Source: Thermoproteota archaeon
GTDB lineage: Archaea > Korarchaeota > Korarchaeia > Korarchaeales > Korarchaeaceae
Direction: 5' to 3'
Assembly (NCBI GenBank): GCA_021158805.1
Contig: JAGGTZ010000161.1
Coordinates: forward strand, 1-8,940
DNA: 8,940 nt
Shown: piece by piece, positions 1-5,901 of the stretch
Position numbering within the stretch: the stretch's first letter is position 1
Layout: each line of letters starts with the position of its first letter
The notes under the pieces: generated by a model
The model's input: only the letters and a program-made list of their open reading frames with translations
Told to the model about the DNA's origin: nothing
Databases searched by the model: none
Translations under genes and position numbers: made by a program

Positions 1-743
1 GACTCAAGATACTACTTGAGAGGTATGAGATAAGGCAAGGAGTCCAATTAGAAATCGCCTCAGAAGTACCAATAGGAAGTGGGATGGCCTCGTCAGCCTC
101 CGTAGCAGCAGCAATCTCTAAGTCCATTGATGGGCTCTTTGACCTAAACTTGACGAATAGAGAGCTACTTGAAGCTGTTTATGCCTTTGAGAGAATAATA
201 CATGGCAAAGCTAGCAAGACAGGCCCAGCTTGTGCTGTCTTCGGTGGGGTAATATGGATTGAGTGGAAGGATAACTCTATGGAGGCAACTAGCCTAGGTT
301 ACAGGGAGGTCCCTCTAGCTATGGCTTGCACCGGTAGCCCCAGCCCGACTAAAGAGATGATAGATAAAGTGCTCAGCTTCAAAGAGTCCTTTCCGGAAAT
401 ACACTCCTTTATAGTAGATTCGATTAGGAATGTCGTGATCCTAGGAAAGGCTGCCATTGAAAAGGAAGATCTAAACGAATTGGGCAGACTCATGAACATA
501 AATCAGGGCTTCCTTTACTCCTTGGGAGTAAGCAGCGAGGATATTGAGAGGATAGTGTGGACAGCGAGGAGGAAGGGGGCCATGGGTTCTAAGCTATCGG
601 GTGCGGGTGGAGGGGGGTGCGTGGTATCGATTCATGAGGATCCAAGCTGGTTGGCAAGGGAGCTATTGACCGTATCTAAGACTGCTTTCCCAGCATCAGT
701 TTCAATCGAAGGAGCTAGATTAGAGGGCATCACCTACAAATAG
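1..743 (+). CDS. mvk: Mevalonate kinase (GHMP family), 5' end outside the window
   Basis: This is the C-terminal 247 residues of a GHMP-superfamily kinase; the frame is open from base 3, so roughly 60-70 N-terminal residues lie to the left. The ATP-binding motif 2 (PIGSGMASSAS, bases about 66-98) and the C-terminal motif 3 (GSKLSGAGGGGCVVS, about bases 585-629) fit archaeal mevalonate kinases, which phosphorylate mevalonate using ATP in the isoprenoid lipid pathway in the cytoplasm. Motif 2 has a slight resemblance to diphosphomevalonate decarboxylases (GLASSA), but motif 3 and the C-terminus (EGARLEGI) favour mevalonate kinase. Oddity: in the HG.AS.T.....GG segment the usual catalytic Asp is Gly (codon 222-224). 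The gene ends in TAG and is convergent with the next gene, with two bases between their stops. Another GHMP small-molecule kinase is the main alternative. Confidence 0.8.
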   Translation, partial: LKILLERYEIRQGVQLEIASEVPIGSGMASSASVAAAISKSIDGLFDLNLTNRELLEAVYAFERIIHGKASKTGPACAVFGGVIWIEWKDNSMEATSLGYREVPLAMACTGSPSPTKEMIDKVLSFKESFPEIHSFIVDSIRNVVILGKAAIEKEDLNELGRLMNINQGFLYSLGVSSEDIERIVWTARRKGAMGSKLSGAGGGGCVVSIHEDPSWLARELLTVSKTAFPASVSIEGARLEGITYK

Positions 744-745
744 CC

Positions 746-1939
746 CTATAGAGTTTCCCCTAGATCTTTCAATTTCTTAAGCAGTCCTTTGGTCCTCTCA
801 TTGATGTGCTTGATGTCTTCTATTTTGTAATTGAGTTTTCCTGAGTCTACAACCTTTAGATAAGCATATCTCATCTCCTTATTGCAGATGGGGCATTTAG
901 GTGGTCTTTCTCCCCTAGGAACATATTTGTATATGAGGTGCTCATCACATAGGTACAGGTCCTTGGCCCCTGATTTTATTCCCCTTTTAGCTATCGGTCT
1001 TCCCTCAATTTCGACTATATCCATTCCAAAGTCAATCGGCTTCGCACCAACTATGTAGCTCCCGACTCCAAAGGCATCAGCTCCAGCCTCTGAATATTCC
1101 TTCACCGTGTACTCATTTAGACCACCGGATACGAAGATCTTAACATGACTGTACCCTCTCATGTCCAACTCCCACCTAACCTCCTTAATTATCTGCGACA
1201 TATTCCCCCTCCTAGAGGCAGGGGTGTCCAGTCTAACCCCGTAGAGCCTATCCTGAAGCGCCTCGGCTGCCATCAGTGCCTCGGTTTTCTCATCAAAGAA
1301 TGTATCTACGAGAGCTACCCTAGGGACATCCTCAGGGAGTACTTCGTCGAATGCCTTCCAAGCCTTCACTTGATCTCCAAACAGTATTATCATCGCATGA
1401 GGCATTGTTCCTACGGGGTTCATACCTATTTCCCTCACGAGTATGCCGGAGGATCCATCTAATCCGCCTATTAGACTAGCTTTCTCCAGTGCTAGGCTTA
1501 TGGCTGGATGATGGCGCCTAATCCCGAAGTTCACAACGGTCTTATCGCCAGCCGCAAACTTTACTCTGGCTGATACCGTAGCGACACCAGAGAGGCTACA
1601 GAGGAATCCAAGAATGGATGTTTCAAGGGCACCGAACTCAGAGTATGGACCTTCGATCCTCATGACAGGGACCCAAGGTCTTAAGAGGCTTCCATCGGGC
1701 AATGAGTAGACATCGACGTTCTTACCTTCAAGTAATCTGGCAACTTCCTCTATACCGGCCAGTATTCCCCAACCTATTTTGTTTGGGAGTGATCTAGCAG
1801 CCACCTCCATCACTACCTTTTTATCAGCGAGCCCCCTAGCTTTGAGGACCTCCATAGTCCTCATGAAATAGACGTCCGTTACCTTCCCTTCCTTGATTTC
1901 CTTTCCAGAAACTACGTAAAATTCTTCTTCCCTACCCAT
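746..1939 (-). CDS. pncB: Nicotinate phosphoribosyltransferase with C-terminal zinc knuckle
   Basis: The 397-residue protein forms nicotinate mononucleotide from nicotinate and PRPP with ATP use, the entry step of NAD salvage. Numbered from the ATG at 1939, the family motifs are FGIRRHHPA (about 138-146), DPVGTMPHA-like NPVGTMPHA with His181, the phosphate-binding RLDTPASRRGN (236-246), VSGGLNE (270-276) and GVGS (291-294). The C-terminus carries a likely zinc site, Cys331-x2-His334 and Cys349-x2-Cys352, as in the Thermoplasma acidophilum enzyme, where a zinc-knuckle-like tail is known. A GTG at 1963 is in frame and would add eight residues. I prefer ATG 1939 because its N-terminal length matches the Thermoplasma enzyme and because it lies about 27 bases after a T-rich box, as expected for a leaderless archaeal start. 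It stops with TAG. Confidence 0.93.
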   Translation of the reverse strand: MGREEEFYVVSGKEIKEGKVTDVYFMRTMEVLKARGLADKKVVMEVAARSLPNKIGWGILAGIEEVARLLEGKNVDVYSLPDGSLLRPWVPVMRIEGPYSEFGALETSILGFLCSLSGVATVSARVKFAAGDKTVVNFGIRRHHPAISLALEKASLIGGLDGSSGILVREIGMNPVGTMPHAMIILFGDQVKAWKAFDEVLPEDVPRVALVDTFFDEKTEALMAAEALQDRLYGVRLDTPASRRGNMSQIIKEVRWELDMRGYSHVKIFVSGGLNEYTVKEYSEAGADAFGVGSYIVGAKPIDFGMDIVEIEGRPIAKRGIKSGAKDLYLCDEHLIYKYVPRGERPPKCPICNKEMRYAYLKVVDSGKLNYKIEDIKHINERTKGLLKKLKDLGETL

Positions 1940-1961
1940 TCCTTGCACCAATAGATAACCC

Positions 1962-1970
1962 ACGTAAAAA
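1962..1970 (-). promoter_or_regulatory. Probable TATA-like box for nicotinate phosphoribosyltransferase
   Basis: On the minus strand this reads TTTTTACGT and is centred about 27 bases before ATG 1939, which suggests a leaderless transcript. The 12-mer TTTTTACGTGGG (1970-1959) recurs exactly upstream of the ferredoxin gene (3099-3088). If the GTG at 1963 were the true start, a TATA box would have to fall inside the GC-rich tRNA, or the gene would depend on read-through from it. Confidence 0.45.
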
Positions 1971-1973
1971 GTT

Positions 1974-1979
1974 AAAAAA
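1974..1979 (-). terminator. Oligo-T tract after tRNA-Asn
   Basis: A run of six T on the minus strand begins seven bases after the tRNA CCA end, with a second T5 run just beyond. Archaeal RNA polymerase commonly terminates at such tracts without a hairpin, so this probably ends or attenuates the tRNA transcript. It partly overlaps the promoter region of the following gene, so the assignment is uncertain. Confidence 0.4.
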
Positions 1980-1985
1980 CTAAGA

Positions 1986-2062
1986 TGGCGGCGGGGGTGG
2001 GATTCGAACCCACGACCTCCCGGTTAACAGCCGGGCGCTCTACCTGGCTAAGCTACCCCGCC
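1986..2062 (-). tRNA. tRNA-Asn (GUU), encoded CCA, no intron
   Basis: The minus strand folds into a full cloverleaf of 77 bases. The acceptor stem GGCGGGG pairs with CCCCGCC, followed by discriminator G and an encoded CCA. The D arm is GCTT/GAGC, and the anticodon arm is CCCGG-CTGTTAA-CCGGG with anticodon GTT, which reads AAC and AAU (asparagine). The T arm is GTGGG-TTCGAAT-CCCAC. The anticodon loop is seven bases and uninterrupted, so there is no intron at the common archaeal site. The very GC-rich stems fit a thermophile. A TATA-like box lies about 28 bases upstream and a T-tract just downstream. Confidence 0.97.
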
Positions 2063-2084
2063 CATCCTACGTTATTCAAGAGAG

Positions 2085-2094
2085 TATAAAAAAG
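2085..2094. promoter_or_regulatory. Shared TATA-like box between tRNA-Asn and the amidotransferase
   Basis: The sequence TATAAAAAAG is the only strong A/T-rich box in the gap between these divergent genes. Read on the minus strand it is centred about 28 bases before the tRNA 5' end. Read on the plus strand it is centred about 33 bases before ATG 2123, giving a predicted leader of about eight bases. A purine-rich stretch (AGAG) precedes it on the plus strand as a possible BRE. The same box may serve both directions. Confidence 0.55.
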
Positions 2095-2122
2095 TTAGCT
2101 ATCAAGTTTAGTGGGCTGCTAC

Positions 2123-2839
2123 ATGTGCCGAATGGCGGCTTTTATTTCTCCATATCCTTTAAGAGGTTATGAGATTGATGACTTCCTAGATTCCGTCACT
2201 GAGATGGCAAGCAAGGGTAGAACCCTTAGAGATACTGGAATGGGCCATCCGCATGGATGGGGGATGGTTGCTTTCAGGGAAGGGAGGCTACTCCTGTATG
2301 TGAGGGAAACCTGCCCCATCTGGAGAAGAGGATTTTATGCTAGGTTTAGGGCCGACCTTGTTTTAGTACATGCAAGGGCCGCATCAGTTGGGGAAGTGAG
2401 TTTCGACAATACTCATCCAGTATCGGCCTACAAGTCAGGTAAAATTTGGTTCTTAGCTCATAACGGATCTATCAAAGGCATTAAGGAGGAAGGAATGCTG
2501 GGACAAACTGATACCGAGGCGCTCCTGATCAGGCTTCTCAGGCAGTCCCGAGATATCAGTATACAATCCGTATTAGGGGGTGTAAGGGCTATAAGGGAGG
2601 AATTTGGGGATAGGATTTCCTCTATGACGTTCCTTATGACTTCAGGAAACGAGATTTATGCACTTAAGGGTGCGAATGAGAAACAGGACTACTTTAACAT
2701 ATACCTGAGGAGGGGCAGGAACTATGTATTATCTTCTCAGCCCTTGAGCGATGATTCTTGGATAGAGCTGGTCAACTGGAGGCTCTACAGGTTCTACAGA
2801 GAGGAAGATAGAATAGTTGAGGAGTCCGTAGACATATAA
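2123..2839 (+). CDS. Class II (Ntn) glutamine amidotransferase-like protein, YafJ type
   Basis: This 238-residue protein is an N-terminal-nucleophile amidohydrolase domain that would release ammonia from glutamine. Cys2 becomes the nucleophile after Met removal, which fixes the start at ATG 2123. The frame is open to a GTG at 2111, but that start would bury the Cys. Motifs are MCRMAAF (1-7), GHPHGWGM (41-48), HARAAS with Arg85 (83-88), NTHPV (97-101), AHNGSI with the oxyanion-hole Asn-Gly (112-117) and GQTDTEA (127-133). No synthetase or acceptor domain follows, so it is a stand-alone glutaminase-like protein of the YafJ/DUG3-like group and the ammonia acceptor is unknown. It lies divergent from tRNA-Asn, and its TAA directly abuts the stop of the convergent ferredoxin gene. 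The substrate is uncertain, the fold is not. Confidence 0.87.
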   Translation: MCRMAAFISPYPLRGYEIDDFLDSVTEMASKGRTLRDTGMGHPHGWGMVAFREGRLLLYVRETCPIWRRGFYARFRADLVLVHARAASVGEVSFDNTHPVSAYKSGKIWFLAHNGSIKGIKEEGMLGQTDTEALLIRLLRQSRDISIQSVLGGVRAIREEFGDRISSMTFLMTSGNEIYALKGANEKQDYFNIYLRRGRNYVLSSQPLSDDSWIELVNWRLYRFYREEDRIVEESVDI

Positions 2840-3064
2840 CTACTTCTCCCAGACCTCCTCCTTCACTACGATGGCCCCTACCGGACAAGAGACAGCGCAT
2901 GCATGACATATGAAGCAATCTTGTTCGTAGTCTTCCCTGTAGTAGGCCTTTTTGTTCTCATCTAGATTCTAGATGTTAGAGGGGCACACATCAACGCATA
3001 TTCCGCACCCAATACATTTCTCCTTGTTAACCTCTAGGATGACGTGGAAGTCAACTTGAACCAC
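2840..3064 (-). pseudogene. 2[4Fe-4S] ferredoxin interrupted by an in-frame TAG
   Basis: Reading 3064 to 2840 on the minus strand gives a small electron carrier with two complete cluster motifs: CIGCGICVDVCP (Cys17, 20, 23, 27) and CFICHACAVSCP (Cys50, 53, 56, 60). A TAG at 2971-2969 (codon 32) lies between them, with no frameshift on either side. In such folds the last Cys of each motif ligates the other cluster, so termination at TAG would leave neither cluster complete. The TAG could be a sequencing error, a recent nonsense mutation (TGG to TAG would need one change) or a recoded or read-through codon. The start is probably GTG 3064, about 32 bases after the T-rich box; GTG 3079 is the alternative. 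The gene ends in TAG and abuts the amidotransferase stop. The redox partner is unknown. Confidence 0.78.
2961..2974. repeat. Tandem 7-base repeat at the ferredoxin TAG
   Basis: Two direct copies of TCTAGAT lie head to tail. The premature stop (CTA on the plus strand, 2969-2971) is in the second copy. A seven-base duplication alone would break the frame, which is in fact intact on both sides, so the repeat does not by itself explain the stop, but it marks the spot as prone to slippage or assembly error. Confidence 0.7.
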
Positions 3065-3090
3065 TGCTAGAGTGATCACCCAGCCATCCC

Positions 3091-3102
3091 ACGTAAAAAA
3101 TT
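3091..3102. promoter_or_regulatory. Divergent A/T box between ferredoxin and RNase J-like gene
   Basis: The A-run CGTAAAAAATT is the main TATA-like element in the gap between these divergent genes. On the plus strand it is centred about 25 bases before ATG 3121, consistent with a leaderless metallo-hydrolase message. On the minus strand (TTTTTTACG) it lies about 32 bases before GTG 3064 of the ferredoxin. A second possible minus-strand box, CTTTATC, is near 3104-3110 and would suit the alternative start at 3079. Confidence 0.45.
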
Positions 3103-3120
3103 GATAAAGGTAACCCTCGC

Positions 3121-4599
3121 ATGGTCCATGTGGAGATAAGGATCTACGGCGGTATAGGTGAGATTGGGGGAAATAAGATAGTTGTCTCATCAAATGATGG
3201 GAAAGCCATCATTTTGGACTTTGGTAAGAGCTTTTCACGGGAAGATGCCTTCTTTCAGCATCCCTACATGCCTCCTTCCCTTCCTGAGGATTATTTCAAG
3301 ACAGGCCTCCTTCCCCCTACCGAAGGGCCTGAGTGGAGGTTAGCGGACCGTGAGACGTTGGGCCTAATAATAAGCCACGCACATCTAGACCATTGGGGAT
3401 ACCTCCCTCTAGTTCACAGTGATACCAAGATATGGATGGGATCGGCTTCATACGACATAATCAAGGCCTATAGGGACCTAAGAAGTGACTTAAAGAGGTT
3501 AGATGAATTCCAAGTAAGGACATTTAGGACAGGTGATCAATTGAGCTTAGGGGAGTTCACCATACTGCCTATTCATGTGGATCACTCCATACCTGGAGCT
3601 TATGGTTTCATAGTTGAGTGTTGTGGCAGGAAACTCGTCTACACGGGAGACATAAGAATGCACGGACCTAAAGCTGAAATGACGATGGAGTTCATTGATA
3701 AAGCATCGTCTGAGGATATAGATCTCCTCATAATGGAGGCTACTAAGGTAGCTCCGGAGAATGACCCAGAATCTTCCTTAGTTAGGATCCTAGAAAATAG
3801 GATCTGGTATAGATGGGGAAAAGAGCCCCCGAAGAGAGTGCATTTTGAGGTTAAAACAGAGGAAGAGGTTAGAGAAAAGATGCTTTATGTCTTAGAGAGA
3901 TCTTCATCCTTAGCTCTAGTTGAAATATCGACAGCTGATGTGGACAGGTTGAGAACAGCATTCAATGTGGCTAGAAGTCTGGGTAGGGAACCGATACTCG
4001 ATGAGAGGACTGCCTTTCTTTCGCATAGGCTCGGTAGATCCGGTATTAAGGGACTCCCTCAAGTTGGTAGCTATAGGGTATGGAGGAGGAGAAGGGGTAA
4101 GGGTGGAATCGAGGTCAAATATGGGGTAAGAGAGCCAAAGGCCATAAAAGAATTTTTACTAGGCATCGAAGACAAGATGGGCCCTGAATCAGTAGTATGG
4201 GGTGATGCAAGGGCAGAAATACTTAAGGAGCCAGAATCCTATGTCGTTATCACGAATAACGCTACAAGATTCCTCTATGAGATTCCTCTAGGTATTAAGC
4301 CGCCCATAACCTTTATAATGAGCAGATCAGAGCCATTTAGTGAGGAATCGGCCCTCTCGTTGGATAGGCTACTTAACTGGCTAATGATGTACGATGTGAG
4401 GAGGTATTACAGGATACATGTTTCCGGTCACCTTTCTCCAGAACAGATAGGTGAGGTTATTGAAGCCATAAACCCGAGAAAGGTTATGCCTATTCACACA
4501 GAACACCCAGATCTGTTCGATGTTTACGTCCCCAGCAGGATGTCTAACTTGATTCATTTACCTAGATTAGGGGAGCCATTCCGCGTAGGTGATAATTAA
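3121..4599 (+). CDS. Beta-CASP metallo-beta-lactamase, RNase J-like
   Basis: The 492-residue protein has a dinuclear-zinc metallo-beta-lactamase fold with a beta-CASP insert, the architecture of RNase J and related RNA-processing nucleases. Visible motifs are the N-terminal strand YGGIGEIGGNK (9-19), ILDFG (31-35), HAHLDH (86-91), His155 in the VDHS segment, TGD with Asp177, a probable motif A acid (Glu206, LLIMEATK), and near the C-terminus HVSGHLS (433-439) and PIHTEH (457-462). About 50 residues separate ILDFG from HAHLDH, and a basic loop (WRRRRGKGG, 321-329) could touch nucleic acid. RNA 5'-exonuclease or endonuclease activity is inferred from the family; the exact substrate cannot be read here. 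The ATG at 3121 fits a leaderless start 25 bases after an A/T box. It could be a divergent paralogue rather than the main archaeal RNase J. Confidence 0.85.
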   Translation: MVHVEIRIYGGIGEIGGNKIVVSSNDGKAIILDFGKSFSREDAFFQHPYMPPSLPEDYFKTGLLPPTEGPEWRLADRETLGLIISHAHLDHWGYLPLVHSDTKIWMGSASYDIIKAYRDLRSDLKRLDEFQVRTFRTGDQLSLGEFTILPIHVDHSIPGAYGFIVECCGRKLVYTGDIRMHGPKAEMTMEFIDKASSEDIDLLIMEATKVAPENDPESSLVRILENRIWYRWGKEPPKRVHFEVKTEEEVREKMLYVLERSSSLALVEISTADVDRLRTAFNVARSLGREPILDERTAFLSHRLGRSGIKGLPQVGSYRVWRRRRGKGGIEVKYGVREPKAIKEFLLGIEDKMGPESVVWGDARAEILKEPESYVVITNNATRFLYEIPLGIKPPITFIMSRSEPFSEESALSLDRLLNWLMMYDVRRYYRIHVSGHLSPEQIGEVIEAINPRKVMPIHTEHPDLFDVYVPSRMSNLIHLPRLGEPFRVGDN

Positions 4600-4771
4600 A
4601 GGATAACATATCGGTGAATGTTGGGAGTTGATCGCTTGACGCGACGGACAAATCGGTTTCTCCTAGCTACTGTACCAAGGAAAGCCTGTAATGGGGCTTC
4701 ATTAGATGACCTAGATCTTCTGGCATGCCTATCTCCAACTATTGAGGTTAGCCTGTGGGATGGTGGTTACA
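4600..4771. other. Intergenic gap with no convincing gene
   Basis: These 172 bases lie between two plus-strand genes. A 54-codon open frame (4618-4782) crosses it but uses CGC, CGA and CGG for four of its five arginines, unlike its neighbours, which use mostly AGG and AGA, so it is probably not coding. A small imperfect hairpin with a bulged A can be drawn around 4679-4700 (GAAAGCC with GGGCTTC). I see no tRNA, C/D box pair or strong TATA box, although the region probably contains the promoter of the peptidase gene. Confidence 0.4.
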
Positions 4772-5899
4772 ATGTATCCTAGGGAAGAGCTTGAAGGTAG
4801 GATCAAGAGATTGAGGAGATGGATGAGTAGAAGGGACATAGATCTATCTCTCCTGAAATGCCCGTCCAACATGCTCTACCTGTCAGGCAGTAAGGAAGCT
4901 CGCCTCCTAGCTGTACCCCTCGATGACGAACCATTCTTAGTTGCGAGGTATGCCTTTGGTGATGAGATAGTTAGGGAACAGACACCATTCCATGTTGAAG
5001 TGATAAAACCTCACTACGGAGTAAGTAGTAAGGAAGTATATGATCCTAAACCGTTAGATCCGGTAGCCGAAAGGCATGGGGACGCCAAGAGGATAGCGGT
5101 AGATTTCACATCCGAGGAAGATAATATTAAGTACCTCCGTAAGAAGTTTAGGAGGGGGAAGAAAGGCGCTGCTATCCTAGATGTGACCCCCCAGCTAGTT
5201 AGAATGAGGTCCGTTAAGAGTGAATATGAGATAAGCCTCATCAGGGAGAGTGCTGAAATTGCAATGGGAGCATTCGAGCAGTTGGAAATAGAAGTGGGAA
5301 TGACTGAAAGGGAAATAGCAAATAGGCTCGATTTTAATATGAGAGAACTGGGAGCTGAAGGAACGAGTTTTCCGACAATAATCGCTATAGGAAGTCACTC
5401 CTTCAACGCCCATCACGTAGTTACCGATAGGAGGTTATCCGAGGATGATATACTCCTCATGGACTTCGGGGCTGTCTATAAGGGATACTGTAGTGATATG
5501 ACCCGTACCTTCTACATAGGAAAGCCACCGAGTAAGTTCATAGAGCGATATGAAGTGGTTCTTAAGGCTCAATCGAGGGCTCTTGGATATATCAAAGATG
5601 GTTTAGCTATAGAGAAACCCGATATCGAGGCCAGGAAAGTCATAAAAGAAGCTGGGCTGCTTGATCATTACGTTCATGGCCTAGGACATGGCATAGGATT
5701 AGATGTCCATGAGTATCCCAGTCTGAGAGTAGGCAAGCCAGGGCATCTCGAACAAAACATGGTAGTATCGGATGAACCAGGAGTATATATCCGCGGATGG
5801 GGCGGAATAAGAATAGAAGATACCGTAGTTGTTGGCAAAAGTGGTGGCATCTCCCTGACAAATAAGATCTCTAAGGACCCCTTAGCGCTGAGGAGGTAG
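4772..5899 (+). CDS. pepQ: Xaa-Pro dipeptidase (prolidase), peptidase family M24B
   Basis: This 375-residue metallopeptidase cleaves the bond before proline, probably in dipeptides, and acts in cytoplasmic peptide turnover. The N-terminal creatinase-like domain (about 1-140) precedes the pita-bread catalytic domain. Metal ligands, numbered from ATG 4772, are Asp231 (MDFG), Asp242 (SDMTRT), His306 (GLGHGIGLDVHE), Glu335 (DEPGVY) and Glu349 (IRIEDT). Their spacing is the same as in Pyrococcus furiosus prolidase (209, 220, 284, 313, 327), all shifted by 22. Start choice: the frame is open to TTG 4742 and ATG 4760, but ATG 4772 gives the usual N-terminus (MYPREELEGRIKRLRRWM) and has GGTGGT six bases before it. 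The last codons, AGG AGG TAG, also form the ribosome binding site of the next gene. An aminopeptidase P with longer substrates is the alternative. Confidence 0.92.
   Translation: MYPREELEGRIKRLRRWMSRRDIDLSLLKCPSNMLYLSGSKEARLLAVPLDDEPFLVARYAFGDEIVREQTPFHVEVIKPHYGVSSKEVYDPKPLDPVAERHGDAKRIAVDFTSEEDNIKYLRKKFRRGKKGAAILDVTPQLVRMRSVKSEYEISLIRESAEIAMGAFEQLEIEVGMTEREIANRLDFNMRELGAEGTSFPTIIAIGSHSFNAHHVVTDRRLSEDDILLMDFGAVYKGYCSDMTRTFYIGKPPSKFIERYEVVLKAQSRALGYIKDGLAIEKPDIEARKVIKEAGLLDHYVHGLGHGIGLDVHEYPSLRVGKPGHLEQNMVVSDEPGVYIRGWGGIRIEDTVVVGKSGGISLTNKISKDPLALRR
5891..5897 (+). promoter_or_regulatory. Strong Shine-Dalgarno for the TTG-started methyltransferase
   Basis: AGGAGGT matches the anti-Shine-Dalgarno core well and ends four bases before TTG 5902. 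It lies within the final two Arg codons and the stop of the peptidase gene, which supports both the TTG start and translational coupling of the two genes. Confidence 0.75.
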
Positions 5900-5901
5900 A
5901 C

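Noticed and set aside
1145..1462. A 105-codon plus-strand frame opposite the phosphoribosyltransferase.
   Set aside because: The minus-strand gene carries clear catalytic motifs across this stretch, and the plus-strand translation has no domain pattern.
2111..2122. GTG 2111 as the start of the amidotransferase.
   Set aside because: It would put four residues before the Met-Cys that must be exposed as the N-terminal nucleophile; ATG 2123 also fits the promoter distance.
3065..3193. Upstream open extension of the ferredoxin frame to an ATG inside the RNase J-like gene.
   Set aside because: It would run antisense through the start of a strong gene and the shared promoter, and the extra residues are not ferredoxin-like.
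4618..4782. A 54-codon open frame overlapping the prolidase start by 11 bases (ATG...TAG).
   Set aside because: Arginine codons are CGC, CGA, CGG and CGG, unlike the AGG/AGA-rich neighbours; there is no recognisable family pattern, and an open frame of this length is likely by chance.
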